DNA of 64,000 nucleotides from Mycolicibacter senuensis (GCF_002101885.1 NZ_LQPS01000022.1:1-64000), one strand, 5' to 3'. Shown: positions 1 to 10,616, counted from the stretch's first letter. The notes: generated from the sequence alone by a model not told the origin. Numbers and translations: made by a program.

Positions 1-99
1 GTGATCTACGAGCAGGCCAACGCCCACGGTCAGAAGGTGCAGACCGCCGGCAACAACATGGCCAACACCGACGCCTCGGTGGGCTCCAGCTGGGCCTGA
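1..99 (+). CDS. ESX WXG100 protein, EsxN/EsxI (Mtb9.9) type, C-terminal fragment
   Basis: The window opens inside this gene. The 32 visible codons read VIYEQANAHGQKVQTAGNNM and end in GSSWA, very close to the C-terminus of the M. tuberculosis EsxI/L/N/O/V family. Those are ~94-residue helical-hairpin proteins secreted as heterodimers by ESX systems; EsxN belongs to ESX-5. The WXG motif and the start lie outside the window. A strong hairpin follows the stop, and a PE/PPE pair lies just downstream, so this looks like the end of an esx pair beside a PE/PPE pair. Family assignment is firm; which paralogue it is cannot be told. Confidence 0.85.
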   Translation: MIYEQANAHGQKVQTAGNNMANTDASVGSSWA

Positions 100-110
100 C
101 CAAGCCCGAA

Positions 111-154
111 CAAAGCGAACCGGCGCAGCGGAGGGGGCTGCGCCGGTTGCTTTG
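111..154 (+). terminator. Hairpin terminator after the esx gene
   Basis: A perfect 12-bp stem (118-129 with 137-148) has a 7-nt G-rich loop. It extends by CAAAGC (111-116) pairing with GCTTTG (149-154), with G117 bulged. The hairpin sits 12 nt after the esx stop. There is no long T tract, which is common for mycobacterial terminators. Confidence 0.7.
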
Positions 155-312
155 CATTCCCGGACGCGGCCGGGCCTGAAAGCAAACCGTCAATAATCTG
201 TGCACGACCGTAAAGAACTCGTTAACGACCCCTGACCTTCGGCGGCCGGCCGGAAACAGTGGACAGTAACCGGGCCCAGCTGGGCCCGGCTCGTATCTCA
301 CGAGGAGCTGTC

Positions 313-1131
313 ATGTCGTTCCTGACGACCCACCCCGAGGCGCTGTCCGCCGCGGCCGGCGACCTGCAGACGATCGACGCGGCGTTGAATGCCCAGAACG
401 CCGCCGCGGCCGCCCCGATCACCGGACTGGCCCCGGCTGCCGCCGACGAGGTCTCGGCACTGCAGGCCACCCAGTTCTCCGCCTACGGCACCCTGTACCA
501 GCAGATCAGCGCACAGGCCGCGGCGATGCAGGAGATGTTCATTCACACGCTGCGGGCCAGCGCCGACTCCTACGGTCTCACCGAAACGGCGAACTCCGCG
601 GCGGCCGGCTCGGCGAGCGCCGGGCTGGGTACCGCAACCGCGGCGGTCGGTTCCGGGGTCGCCGACCCGGCGGGCGGGCTGAGCTCGATCGCCAGCAATT
701 CCGCCATCCTGGCGGCCATGCAAGGTGCGACCGTCGGCTCCGCCGCTTCGGAGTTCACCGGCCTGGGTAAGGGCTTCATCACCAACCCGTCCGGAGTCGT
801 CCACCACGTGCAGGATGTCAGCGACGCCGAGCTGGTGGCCCAGACGGCCCGCACCACCCCTGCCGTTGCGCCGCTGTCAGCGGCCGCCGGCAATTCACCG
901 CTGAGCAAGCTGGCCTCGACGCCGCCCGGCTGGGCCGCCGACGCTTCGCCGGCAGCCGAGACCGCTCGGCCGCTGGCCGCGGCGGGACCGGCCCAGCCTC
1001 AGCCGCACGGCGCCACCACGGTGCCGGCCGGGGCGCCCGCCGTCGCGTCCGCCGACCGTGGTGGTTATGGGTTCGGCCGGCCGCGCTACGGCGTCAAACC
1101 GATCGTGATGCCGCGCAAGCCGGTCGTCTAG
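313..1131 (+). CDS. PE family protein
   Basis: A 272-residue protein with a canonical N-terminal PE domain (about residues 1-95, beginning [11 protein letters not shown]). It carries the type VII secretion signal YxxxE at Y87-E91, just after the helical hairpin. The ATG at 313 follows GAGGAGCTG, a good ribosome site. The Ala/Gly/Pro-rich remainder ends in [10 protein letters not shown] plus a short tail, almost the same terminus as the PPE protein encoded 52 bp downstream. PE and PPE proteins normally pair and leave through ESX systems; with the esx fragment, ESX-5 is the likely route (inference). The long non-PGRS C-terminal region has no function I can assign. Confidence 0.9.
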   Translation: MSFLTTHPEALSAAAGDLQTIDAALNAQNAAAAAPITGLAPAAADEVSALQATQFSAYGTLYQQISAQAAAMQEMFIHTLRASADSYGLTETANSAAAGSASAGLGTATAAVGSGVADPAGGLSSIASNSAILAAMQGATVGSAASEFTGLGKGFITNPSGVVHHVQDVSDAELVAQTARTTPAVAPLSAAAGNSPLSKLASTPPGWAADASPAAETARPLAAAGPAQPQPHGATTVPAGAPAVASADRGGYGFGRPRYGVKPIVMPRKPVV

Positions 1132-1183
1132 CGCCGTCGAACACCCACCGGAACCCACTAGCGGAAGCGGATTTGCACCGAAC

Positions 1184-2362
1184 ATGGATTACGCAGCGTT
1201 GCCTCCGGAGGTCAACTCCGCACGGATGTACACCGGCGCCGGGGCCGTGCCGATGACGGCCGCCGCCGCGGCGTGGAATGCGCTCGGCGCCGAACTGGCC
1301 ACGACCGCGGCTTCCTACCAGTCGGTGATCTCCACCCTGACCGACCAGGCGTGGCGGGGCCCGGCGGCGACGGCGATGGCCGCCGCGGCCGGCCCCTACC
1401 TGGCCTGGCTGAACTCCACCGCCGCCGCCGCCGAGCACGCCGCGGCCCAGGCATCGGCATCGGCCGCCGCCTACGAATCGGCGTTCGCGATGACGGTGCC
1501 CCCGGCGATGGTCGCCGCCAACCGGACGCAGTTCGCGGCGCTGGTCGCGACGAACTTCCTGGGCTTCAACACCGCCGCGATAGCGGCCCTCGAAGCGCAG
1601 TACGCCGAGATGTGGGCGCAGGACGCCATCGCCATGTACGGCTACGCGGCGTCATCGTCGGCCGCCGGGGTGCTACAGCCGCTGAACTCCCCCGCACCGA
1701 GCACCAACCCGGCCGGGATCGCGGGACAGGCCGCCGCGGTGGGCCAGGCCTCGACCAGCAGTGCGCAGAACGGGTTGTCGCAGTTGGTGTCCGGGCTACC
1801 CAACGCCATGCAGACGCTGGCGGCACCGGCCGCGGCGTCGCAGGCGGCCCAGGGCGGGGCCAGCGACTTCCTGTCCGGCTTCATCAACTCCACCCAGAAC
1901 ATCGGGCTCTGGAACGGGATTCAGACCTACAGCAGCGCGTTGACCACCGGCGCCTCCTGGCACCTGTTCGCCGGCATCGCCAGCGCCATCGCGATCGCGG
2001 CCGGGCCCACCGCGGATGTGGCGGCCTCGCCGGTCCTGGTCGGCAGCGTGGCCGCTCCCAGCGGCGCGGCCGCCGGTAGCGCGCCGGTGCTCGCCGGCGT
2101 CGGCCACGCCGCCCCGGTCGGTGGGCTGTCGGTGCCGCAGAGTTGGCCGGCCGCGGTACCGACGACGGCCACGTCGATTCCAGAGAACACCGCGACGCTG
2201 GTCAGTCACGGCTGGACCGAGGCCGAAGAGGGCGGCGCGGTCAACACCGTCGGCGCCGGGGTGCCGGGCGTAGCGTCGGCAGGACGGGGCGGCTCCGGGC
2301 TGAGCAACCCGCGCTACGGGCTCAAACCAACAGTGATGGTGCGGCCGGTCGCTGCTGGCTGA
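1184..2362 (+). CDS. PPE family protein, PPE-SVP subfamily
   Basis: A 392-residue PPE protein. The PPE domain (about residues 1-175) starts [16 protein letters not shown] and has the W57-R-G59 turn. GGLSVPQSW near residues 310-318 is the GxxSVPxxW signature of the SVP subfamily. The terminus [10 protein letters not shown] resembles the preceding PE protein. It lies 52 bp downstream of the PE gene on the same strand, the usual arrangement for co-secreted partners. kdpD begins only 28 bp after its stop. It is probably surface-located or secreted through ESX-5 (family knowledge plus context). Confidence 0.92.
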   Translation: MDYAALPPEVNSARMYTGAGAVPMTAAAAAWNALGAELATTAASYQSVISTLTDQAWRGPAATAMAAAAGPYLAWLNSTAAAAEHAAAQASASAAAYESAFAMTVPPAMVAANRTQFAALVATNFLGFNTAAIAALEAQYAEMWAQDAIAMYGYAASSSAAGVLQPLNSPAPSTNPAGIAGQAAAVGQASTSSAQNGLSQLVSGLPNAMQTLAAPAAASQAAQGGASDFLSGFINSTQNIGLWNGIQTYSSALTTGASWHLFAGIASAIAIAAGPTADVAASPVLVGSVAAPSGAAAGSAPVLAGVGHAAPVGGLSVPQSWPAAVPTTATSIPENTATLVSHGWTEAEEGGAVNTVGAGVPGVASAGRGGSGLSNPRYGLKPTVMVRPVAAG

Positions 2363-2390
2363 TGACGGCGGTTGCCGGGATGATGGTCTG

Positions 2391-4913
2391 GTGAGCGTCG
2401 TGAGGCGAGCCGATCGGCCTGCAGAACCGCGTGGCGAACTCCGCATCTATCTCGGGGCATCGCCCGGGGTCGGCAAGACCTACGCCATGCTCGGGGAAGC
2501 CCACCGCCGGGCCGAACGCGGCACCGATGTGGTGGCCGCGGCCATCGAGACCCACGGCCGCTCCAAGACCGCCGAACTGCTGCGGGGCATCGAGACCATC
2601 GGCGACCCGAGCGCCGAACTCGATGTCGGCGCGGTGCTGGAACGGCGCCCCCAGGTGGTCCTGGTCGACGATCTCGCACACACCAACGCGGCGGGCAGCC
2701 GCAATCCGAAGCGCTGGCAAGACATCGAGGAATTGCTCGACGCCGGCATCACGGTGATCTCCACGGTCAATGTCCAGCAGCTGGAGAGCCTCAGCGACGT
2801 CGTCACCAAGATCACCGGAACCATCGAGCACGACACCGTCCCCGATGCGATCGTGCGCCAGGCCGCTCAGATCGAACTGATCGATGTGGCACCGGAAGCG
2901 TTGCGCCGCAGGCTGTCCCACGGCAATGTATATCCCCCGGAGAAGGTCGACGCGGCGCTGGCCAACTACTTCCGCGGCGAAACACTCACCGCGTTACGCG
3001 AATTGGCGCTGCTGTGGCTGGCCGGGCAGGTCGACGCGGCGCTGACCAAGTACCGTGCCGACAAGAAGATCACCCAGACCTGGGAGGCGCGGGAACGCAT
3101 CGTCGCCGCGGTGACCGGCGGCCCGGAATCCGAGACGCTGGTGCGGCGGGCGTCCCGGATCGCGTCGAAGGCCGGCGGCGAGCTGCTGGTGCTGCATGTA
3201 CTCGGCGGCGACGGCGACTCCGGCGCGCCGGCCCCGCGGGTGGGCAAGATCCGGCAACTGGCGATCAGCCTGGGCGCATCGCTGCACACCGTGATCGGCG
3301 ACGACGTGCCGGCCGCACTGCTGGAGTTCGCCCGCGACGTCAACGCCACCCAGCTGGTGATCGGCAGTTCGCGGCGGTCCCGCTGGGCGCGCATTCTCGA
3401 CGAGGGTGTGGGTGCGGCGGTGGTCCAGCAATCGGGCGACATCGACGTGCACATCGTCACCGACGAGGACACCAAACCGAATTTCCGGGCGGTGTCGATC
3501 TCCTCGCGGGAGCGGCGGGCGGTGTCCTGGCTGGCGGCCGTCGCGGTGCCGTGCGTGATGTGCGCGATCGTGGTGGGCTGGCTCGACCGGTATGTCGACA
3601 CCGGCCAGAGCGCACTGTTCGTGGTCGGGGTGCTGCTGGTGGCCCTGCTCGGCGGAATCGCTCCGGCGGTGCTCTCAGCGCTGCTGTCCGGGGTCTTGCT
3701 GAACTATTTCCTGCTGGCACCGCGCCGCGATTTCACCATCGCCGAACACGACGCCGCCGTGACCGAGGTGGTGTTGCTACTGGTCGCGGTCGCCGTGGCG
3801 GTCCTGGTCGACAGCGCAGCCAAGCGTGCCCGGGAAGCCGGCCGTGCCTCGCGAGAAGCCGAGCTGATGACGTTGTTCGCCGGGTCGGTGCTGCGCGGAG
3901 CGGACCTGGACACCCTGCTGGAACGGGTCCGGGAGACCTACGCGCAGCGAGCCGTGAGCCTGGTCCGCATTCCGGCCGGCAGCGCCAAGCCTGAGGTGGT
4001 GGCCTCGGTCGGCGAGCAGCCGTGCACCTCGGTCGATCTCGCGGACACCACGATCGATGTCGGCGACGACGCGTTCTGGATGCTGATGGTCGGCCGACAG
4101 TTGGCCTCCCGCGACCGGCGGGTGCTGTCCGTGGTGGCCCGACAGGCGGCCGGACTGGTCCGCCAGGAGGAATTGGCGGCCGAGGCCAGCAGGGCCGACG
4201 CGGTGATGCGCACCGACGAGCTGCGCCGTTCGCTGCTGTCGGCGGTCAGCCACGACCTGCGCACCCCGTTGGCGGCGGCCAAGGCGGCGGTGTCGAGTCT
4301 GCGCGCCGACGACGTCGCCTTCTCCCCGGACGACACCGCCGAACTGCTGGCCACCGTCGAGGAGTCGGTCGACCAGCTGACCGACCTGGTGGGCAACCTG
4401 CTCGATTCCTCGCGACTGGCCGCCGGCGTGATCCGGCCCGCGCTGACCAAGGTTTACCTGGAAGAGGTGGTGCAGCGCGTCCTGATCGGAATCGGCAGGC
4501 GCAGCAACGTCTTCGGCCGCGGCCGGTTGGACCAGGTGAAGGTAGAGGTGGGTCCGACGGTGGCGATGGCCGACGCCGGCCTGCTGGAACGGGTGTTGGC
4601 CAACGTGATCGACAACGCGCTGCGCTACGCCTCGGACAGTGTGGTGCGGGTGACGGCCGGCCGGGTCGGCGACCGGGCATTGATCAACGTCGCCGATGAG
4701 GGCCGAGGACTGCCGCCCGGCGGCGCAATGCACGCGTTCGATCCGTTCCAGCGACTCGGCGACCGGGACAACACCAGCGGGGTGGGCCTGGGACTCTCGG
4801 TGGCGAGGGGTTTCGTGGAGGCCATGGGCGGCACCATCTCGGCGACGGAGACACCGGGTGGTGGGCTGACCATGGTGGTGGATCTGGCGGCACCGGCAGG
4901 AGAGGGTGGATGA
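2391..4913 (+). CDS. kdpD: Sensor histidine kinase KdpD
   Basis: An 840-residue sensor of potassium and turgor stress. The N-terminal KdpD domain (about 16-225) has Walker A GASPGVGKT at 22-30. A USP-like domain follows (about 245-365), then roughly four membrane segments (375-480) and a GAF-like region. The kinase core has H621 in the H-box SAVSHDLRTPL, then N (NVIDNALRY) and G (VGLGLSVARG) boxes. GTG 2391 is used as the start. It overlaps kdpE by ATGA. In M. tuberculosis kdpDE lies divergent from kdpFABC; here a PPE gene lies 28 bp upstream instead, and no kdpFABC gene is in the window. The partner KdpE follows immediately. Confidence 0.96.
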   Translation: MSVVRRADRPAEPRGELRIYLGASPGVGKTYAMLGEAHRRAERGTDVVAAAIETHGRSKTAELLRGIETIGDPSAELDVGAVLERRPQVVLVDDLAHTNAAGSRNPKRWQDIEELLDAGITVISTVNVQQLESLSDVVTKITGTIEHDTVPDAIVRQAAQIELIDVAPEALRRRLSHGNVYPPEKVDAALANYFRGETLTALRELALLWLAGQVDAALTKYRADKKITQTWEARERIVAAVTGGPESETLVRRASRIASKAGGELLVLHVLGGDGDSGAPAPRVGKIRQLAISLGASLHTVIGDDVPAALLEFARDVNATQLVIGSSRRSRWARILDEGVGAAVVQQSGDIDVHIVTDEDTKPNFRAVSISSRERRAVSWLAAVAVPCVMCAIVVGWLDRYVDTGQSALFVVGVLLVALLGGIAPAVLSALLSGVLLNYFLLAPRRDFTIAEHDAAVTEVVLLLVAVAVAVLVDSAAKRAREAGRASREAELMTLFAGSVLRGADLDTLLERVRETYAQRAVSLVRIPAGSAKPEVVASVGEQPCTSVDLADTTIDVGDDAFWMLMVGRQLASRDRRVLSVVARQAAGLVRQEELAAEASRADAVMRTDELRRSLLSAVSHDLRTPLAAAKAAVSSLRADDVAFSPDDTAELLATVEESVDQLTDLVGNLLDSSRLAAGVIRPALTKVYLEEVVQRVLIGIGRRSNVFGRGRLDQVKVEVGPTVAMADAGLLERVLANVIDNALRYASDSVVRVTAGRVGDRALINVADEGRGLPPGGAMHAFDPFQRLGDRDNTSGVGLGLSVARGFVEAMGGTISATETPGGGLTMVVDLAAPAGEGG

Positions 4914-5593
4914 GCACACGTGTCCTGGTAGTCGATGACGAACCGCAGATCCTGCGCGCGCTGAAGATCAACCTGTCGGTGCGCGGCTACGAGGTGGTCA
5001 CCGCGGCGACCGGCGCCGGCGCGCTGCGAGCCGCCGCCGAACACCGCCCGGACGTGGTGATTCTCGACCTGGGATTGCCCGATATCTCCGGCATCGAGGT
5101 GCTGGCCGGCCTGCGCGGCTGGCTGACGGTGCCGGTGATCGTGCTGTCGGCCCGCACCGACTCCGCCGACAAGGTCGAGGCCCTCGACGCCGGGGCCGAC
5201 GACTACGTGACCAAACCGTTCGGGATGGACGAATTCCTGGCCCGGTTGCGCGCCGCCGCACGCCGCAATGCCGCCGCCGCCGAGATGGACCAGCCGATAG
5301 TTGAAACCTCGTCGTTCACCGTTGATCTGGCCGCCAAGAAAGTCACCAAGAATGGTGGTGAGGTGCACCTGACCCCCACTGAGTGGGGCATGTTGGAGAT
5401 GCTGGCGCGCAATCGCGGCAAGCTTGTCGGCCGTGACGAGCTACTCACCCAGGTGTGGGGCCCGGCCTACGCCAAAGAGACCCAGTACCTGCGCGTTTAC
5501 CTGGCGCAATTGCGGCGGAAACTCGAAGACGATCCGTCGAATCCCAAGCATCTGCTGACCGAAGCAGGCATGGGTTACCGATTCGAGGTTTGA
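4910..5593 (+). CDS. kdpE: Response regulator KdpE
   Basis: A 227-residue OmpR/PhoB-type regulator. The receiver domain has acidic D9-D10 and phosphoacceptor D53 (ILDLGLPD). Lys in the TKPF motif is conserved, and a C-terminal winged helix reads tracks such as ETQYLRVYLAQLRRKL. The start overlaps the kdpD stop by four bases, so the pair is translationally coupled. Known targets in other bacteria are the kdpFABC transporter genes, which are not in this window, so KdpE would act at a distance. The end is clear: GYRFEV then TGA. Confidence 0.96.
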   Translation: MSTRVLVVDDEPQILRALKINLSVRGYEVVTAATGAGALRAAAEHRPDVVILDLGLPDISGIEVLAGLRGWLTVPVIVLSARTDSADKVEALDAGADDYVTKPFGMDEFLARLRAAARRNAAAAEMDQPIVETSSFTVDLAAKKVTKNGGEVHLTPTEWGMLEMLARNRGKLVGRDELLTQVWGPAYAKETQYLRVYLAQLRRKLEDDPSNPKHLLTEAGMGYRFEV

Positions 5594-5647
5594 AATCCGC
5601 CCATGCGGATATGTCTTTGGGGACCTAGCGGAAGGAGCTTTGCCGTG

Positions 5648-6100
5648 ATGTTTTCCCAGATCGCCAAAAAGACGGCGGTGACAGCGACCGGCCTTGCGGC
5701 GGCAGGAATGCTGGCAGCAGCGCCGGCCATGGCCGACCCGACAGTCGTCGGATTCGGTGAGACCCAAGAGATCCAAAGTCCGGGCGGAGCCATCGACTAC
5801 ACCGTCAAGAACCTGCAACCCAGCGGGCACAACGACGGAATCTGGTACTCCGATGTGACAGCCGAGGCGGTGAGCGGTACCCCGACCCCGAACATCGCCG
5901 ACTTCAACGCCCGTGCCGTCAACAGTTCGACGTTCGCGGTGATGAAGGGCAACGAAGTCGACGGCCTGCCCAACGGGCCGATCGCCCAAGGCAGCCAGAC
6001 CAGCGGGCGACTCTACTTCGACGTCAAGAGCGGCACCGCGCCAGACAGCGTCGTCTACCGCGACGCCGGCGGCCACGACAAGGTCGTCTGGAAGCGCTGA
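5648..6100 (+). CDS. MPT63-like secreted protein
   Basis: A 150-residue secreted protein with a signal peptide of about 33 residues ending AAAPAMA before the mature DPTVVGF. The mature part resembles the M. tuberculosis antigen MPT63 (Rv1926c): spacing of FNARAV, SQTSGRLYFDV and a Trp near the C-terminus (KVVWKR). MPT63 is a small immunoglobulin-like beta-sandwich of unknown role. GAAGGAGC at 5631-5638 serves either GTG 5645 or ATG 5648. It sits between kdpE and ppx2, where M. tuberculosis has no such gene, so it is a local insertion or a paralogue. Confidence 0.8.
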   Translation: MFSQIAKKTAVTATGLAAAGMLAAAPAMADPTVVGFGETQEIQSPGGAIDYTVKNLQPSGHNDGIWYSDVTAEAVSGTPTPNIADFNARAVNSSTFAVMKGNEVDGLPNGPIAQGSQTSGRLYFDVKSGTAPDSVVYRDAGGHDKVVWKR

Positions 6101-6122
6101 TCTTCGCACCCGAGAGTGCGGC

Positions 6123-6176
6123 CCGGTCGCCGCTCCAACCGCTTGCAATCGCAGGTGGTTGGAGCGGCGTCACCGG
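6123..6176. terminator. Bidirectional hairpin between convergent genes
   Basis: A perfect 13-bp stem (CGCCGCTCCAACC, 6128-6140, with 6157-6169) has a 16-nt loop and an outer CCGGT/ACCGG pair (6123-6127, 6172-6176). It lies between the convergent MPT63-like gene and ppx2, so it can end transcription from both sides. Confidence 0.65.
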
Positions 6177-6231
6177 TTCGCCTTGGGGCCAACGGAGCTC
6201 AGCTGCGTCGCGGTAGCCCTGGACGCCACGG

Positions 6232-7185
6232 CTAGGCGATCGACAGCGCGATACCGTCCAGGATGTCGTGCTCGCTGACCACCAGTTCGCCGATCCCGGC
6301 GCGTTCGGACAGGGCGCGAGCGAGTTCCTGCACCACGATCGCCCCGCCACCGATGACATCGACGCGGCCGGGATGCATCGGCCCCAGCGCAGCCCGCTGC
6401 GCACGCGTCATGCCGAGCAGCCGGTCGCAGACCGCGACGAGATCGCCGAAGCCGACCCGGGACAGGTGAATAACCCGCGGGTCGTACGCGGTCAGACCAT
6501 GGGCGAGCGCTGCCAGCGTCGTCATGGTGCCGGCCACCCCGACCCAACTCCGGGCGTGCTGCACCGGAACCACCTGCAGCGCATGGCCCAGCAGTTCCCG
6601 GGCCACGCCGCGGGCCGCGGTGATCTCCCCGGCGGACGGCGGGTCGGAGTGCAAGCAGCGCTCGGTCAACCGGACACAGCCGATGTCGGCCGAGAAGCTG
6701 GCCGACACCCCGCTGCCCGCATCGCCCAGCACCAACTCGGTGGACCCGCCACCGAGGTCGACGACCACGAACGGCCCATCGGCACTGTCCAATTCGCCCA
6801 CCGCACCACGGAACGACAGCGTTGCCTCCTGCTCTCCGGTGATCACCTCGGCGACAGCGCCGGGCACGGCGACACCGAGCACCCGGGCGGTCATGTCGAA
6901 GAACTCGTTGCGATTGGCCGCATCCCTGGTGGCCGAGGTCGCCACCATGCGCACCCGCGAAACACCGTGGGTCACCAACAGTTCGGCGTAGTCGGTCAGC
7001 GCAGCGCGGGTGCGTTCCAACGCCTCGGGGGCGAACCGGCCGGTGGCATCCACCCCCTGCCCCAGCCGGACGATCCGCATCTCGCGGTGCACGTCACGCA
7101 ACCAGCCGTAGACCGGTTCGGCTATCAACAACCGAATCGAGTTGGTGCCGCAATCGATTCCGGCAATCTTGCCCGCATGCGTCAC
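6232..7185 (-). CDS. ppx2: Exopolyphosphatase/pppGpp phosphohydrolase family protein Ppx2
   Basis: A 317-residue Ppx/GppA protein, matching Rv1026 (319 aa). The ASKHA phosphate-1 motif GIDCGTNSIRLLIAE is near the N-terminus and a second glycine loop VVVDLGGGSTELVLG is mid-protein. The family hydrolyses polyphosphate or pppGpp; M. tuberculosis Ppx2 has been reported to have weak or disputed activity. GTG 7185 is chosen because GGAGGAG lies 5 nt upstream, and it overlaps the DUF501 stop as GTGA. It is the last gene of the eno-ftsB-DUF501-ppx2 run. Confidence 0.93.
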   Translation of the reverse strand: MTHAGKIAGIDCGTNSIRLLIAEPVYGWLRDVHREMRIVRLGQGVDATGRFAPEALERTRAALTDYAELLVTHGVSRVRMVATSATRDAANRNEFFDMTARVLGVAVPGAVAEVITGEQEATLSFRGAVGELDSADGPFVVVDLGGGSTELVLGDAGSGVSASFSADIGCVRLTERCLHSDPPSAGEITAARGVARELLGHALQVVPVQHARSWVGVAGTMTTLAALAHGLTAYDPRVIHLSRVGFGDLVAVCDRLLGMTRAQRAALGPMHPGRVDVIGGGAIVVQELARALSERAGIGELVVSEHDILDGIALSIA

Positions 7186-7673
7186 AACCACTCCTCCGGC
7201 ACCAGGATCCCGGCCATCGCGGGTTCGGCGGCCAGGATCGCCAACGCCTCGTCGCCGAACGGGTTGACACCGCGCCCCTTGGCCAGCGCGTGCGCAATCA
7301 CCACGTGCAGGCATTTCACCCGGTCGGGCATGCCCCCGCCGGAGAACGTCGTCCCCAGCGACTCGATCGCATCCCGCTCGGCCAGAAAGGATTCGTGGGC
7401 GGCACGGTAGGCCGCGGCCAGGTCGGGGTCGCGCTGCAACCGGTCGGTCATCTCGGCCATCAGCCCCGCGGACTCAAGCCGGCTCGCCGCGGCGGTCAGC
7501 ACCGGATGGGTCAGGTAGTACAGGGTCGGAAACGGGGTTCCGTCAGGCAGTTTCGGTGCGGTCTTCACCACGGCGGGTTCGCCGTTAGGGCATCGATAGG
7601 AGATCTCCAGGACGCCGCGGGGCTCTCGGCCGAGTTGTCGGCCCACCGCGGCCAGGTCAGCCGGGTCAACCAC
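7182..7673 (-). CDS. DUF501 protein (Rv1025 orthologue)
   Basis: A 163-residue DUF501 protein. Conserved blocks include GVLEISYRCPNGEPAVVKT, DGTPFPTLYYLTHP and PDRVKCLHVVIAHALAKG. The family has no established biochemical role but is almost always found between the FtsB/DivIC-like gene and ppx2 in actinobacteria. GTG 7673 gives the usual length and overlaps the upstream gene by 8 bp; the stop overlaps ppx2 by 4 bp, so all three are coupled. Confidence 0.92.
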   Translation of the reverse strand: MVDPADLAAVGRQLGREPRGVLEISYRCPNGEPAVVKTAPKLPDGTPFPTLYYLTHPVLTAAASRLESAGLMAEMTDRLQRDPDLAAAYRAAHESFLAERDAIESLGTTFSGGGMPDRVKCLHVVIAHALAKGRGVNPFGDEALAILAAEPAMAGILVPEEWL

Positions 7674-8322
7674 CGGGCACAACCGGAACAGCAGGCCCCG
7701 GGAGCCCGGGCGGTCCCGGGGGCGGCGCGGCCGGGACGGGCGGGGGATGCGGAACGTCGGCGATGGTGTGCCACAGCGAGGTGTACCAGGGCTCGTCACT
7801 GGGGCCGATCATGTTCGGTTCGGCGCCCGGCTCGCCCGGCACCTCCGCGGTGGCGGGCAGTTGCACCTGATAGGGGATCTCGCCGGGCATGACGAATCCG
7901 AGCCGCTCGCGGGCCTGGGCCCGGATGTGCGCCGGATCGTCCATGTTGGCCTTCTGCTGCTGCAGGTCGGAGATCTGGCCGTGCAGCGTGGCTTCCAGCT
8001 GCGACTGCTGCTTCATGTCCGCGTGCTGGGCGAAGAAGGTGCGAACCGGCCCGGCCAGCGTCAGGGTCAGCACGCACATCACCGCGGCCAGGATGACCGC
8101 GCGCCGCGCAGTGAAACCGACCCGCAGCTCCGAGCGCTGGTCCGCGGCCGCCGACACGGCCCGCTTGACGGGCTGGGCCGGTGGTTCGGGTGCGCTGCGC
8201 GAACCGGCCGGTCCGCGGCGAACCGCCGGTGGGCGGCTCGAGCGCGCCCGCCCCGTCTCACCGGCCCGGCCCGGCCGCGACGTCGCGGAACGCCGCTTCT
8301 CGGGCCGTTTCGGATCGGACAT
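7666..8322 (-). CDS. FtsB/DivIC-type septum protein (Rv1024 orthologue)
   Basis: A 218-residue bitopic membrane protein. A basic, Ser/Arg-rich cytoplasmic tail (1-70) precedes one membrane segment (AVILAAVMCVLTLTLAG, about 75-95). A coiled coil follows (QQSQLEATLHGQISDLQQQK), then RAQARERLGFVMPGE, the hallmark of DivIC/FtsB, and a Pro-rich C-terminus. It would bridge FtsL and FtsQ in the divisome (family knowledge). ATG 8322 is 19 bp after the eno stop. Confidence 0.9.
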   Translation of the reverse strand: MSDPKRPEKRRSATSRPGRAGETGRARSSRPPAVRRGPAGSRSAPEPPAQPVKRAVSAAADQRSELRVGFTARRAVILAAVMCVLTLTLAGPVRTFFAQHADMKQQSQLEATLHGQISDLQQQKANMDDPAHIRAQARERLGFVMPGEIPYQVQLPATAEVPGEPGAEPNMIGPSDEPWYTSLWHTIADVPHPPPVPAAPPPGPPGLPGPAVPVVPGG

Positions 8323-8341
8323 TCCCAGCGCCCCCGACGGA

Positions 8342-9748
<1,407 letters not shown>

Positions 9749-10483
9749 TCACAGCGGGCGTCCCGCCGCGTACGCGGCGGCCCAGTCCCGGACGGCGCGG
9801 GCGTAGATCTCCGAATCGTTGTAGGCAAGCAGGGCCGTCATCCAGCCCTTGGCGGTGGCCAGATCCTTTCCGCGCCAGCACAGATAGCCGGCCGCCGAGA
9901 GGGCGGCGTCGTCGATGTTGTCCGGGCTGATGATGCCGTCGTTGTTGGCGTCGACGCCGTAGAGCCGCCAGGTCTCGGGGATGAACTGCATCGGGCCCAT
10001 AGCGCGCACCACGCCGTCGTCGTCGGCCAGGTCGGGCTGCAGACTCTCGACGATGTGCAAAGTGCCGCCGGACCCGTCGAGCCGCACACCCCGGATCTTG
10101 GGCCGCACGTCACCGTTGCGGGCCACCGTGGCGCGGTTATAGCGGCCGTGGTGACTCTCGATCTGGCCGATGGCGGCCAGGGTGGTCCAGCCCAGGTGGC
10201 AGTTGGGGTTCTCCACCTCAGCGACCCGCGCGGCGTAGGCGTACGCCTCCAGCGCGGTCACCGGGATGTCGAGCACCGCCGCCCGCTCGGCGGCCCAGTG
10301 ATACAGCTGATCGGCCGGGCGGCCCGCCACCAGCTGGGTGTTGACCGGGGGGACCGGGTCACCGGGCGGTGGCGGCACGCCCCGCGGGATCGGGTTACCG
10401 AGCTGCCAGCTGCAACTGGAGGCCAACAGCACGGCCGTCGCACCCACGACCGCAGTGGTCCGCAGCCAACGTCGCGCTGACAC
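9749..10483 (-). CDS. lpqU: Lipoprotein LpqU, lytic transglycosylase-like
   Basis: A 244-residue exported lipoprotein, orthologue of Rv1022. GTG 10483 gives a 23-residue signal with basic start SARRW and lipidated Cys at position 24 (LLASSC); an ATG at 10528 is an alternative. The mature part is an SLT-type transglycosylase fold: TTLAAIGQIESHHGR holds the probable catalytic Glu, followed by RAMGPMQFIPETWRLYG and a late AYNDSEIYARAV. It would cleave peptidoglycan glycan strands at the outer membrane face. Upstream M. tuberculosis has mazG; here an inserted sigC-PPE-PGRS block intervenes. Confidence 0.9.
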   Translation of the reverse strand: MSARRWLRTTAVVGATAVLLASSCSWQLGNPIPRGVPPPPGDPVPPVNTQLVAGRPADQLYHWAAERAAVLDIPVTALEAYAYAARVAEVENPNCHLGWTTLAAIGQIESHHGRYNRATVARNGDVRPKIRGVRLDGSGGTLHIVESLQPDLADDDGVVRAMGPMQFIPETWRLYGVDANNDGIISPDNIDDAALSAAGYLCWRGKDLATAKGWMTALLAYNDSEIYARAVRDWAAAYAAGRPL

Positions 10484-10616
10484 CGCTCTCCCCAACCTCG
10501 AAACCCTGATCTGTGTCCATCGTTCCATGACCGCGGCGCAAGTGACCGCCGTCATCGGCTACCGTCATCGGACCGGGCCCGGAAAGAACCTTCCGGCCAG
10601 CCCGAATCCGGTCGGA

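Noticed and set aside
3777..4919. 380-codon minus-strand frame
   Set aside because: Antisense to kdpD.
7186..7314. 43-codon N-terminal extension of Ppx2
   Set aside because: GTG 7185 has a strong ribosome site and the family length.
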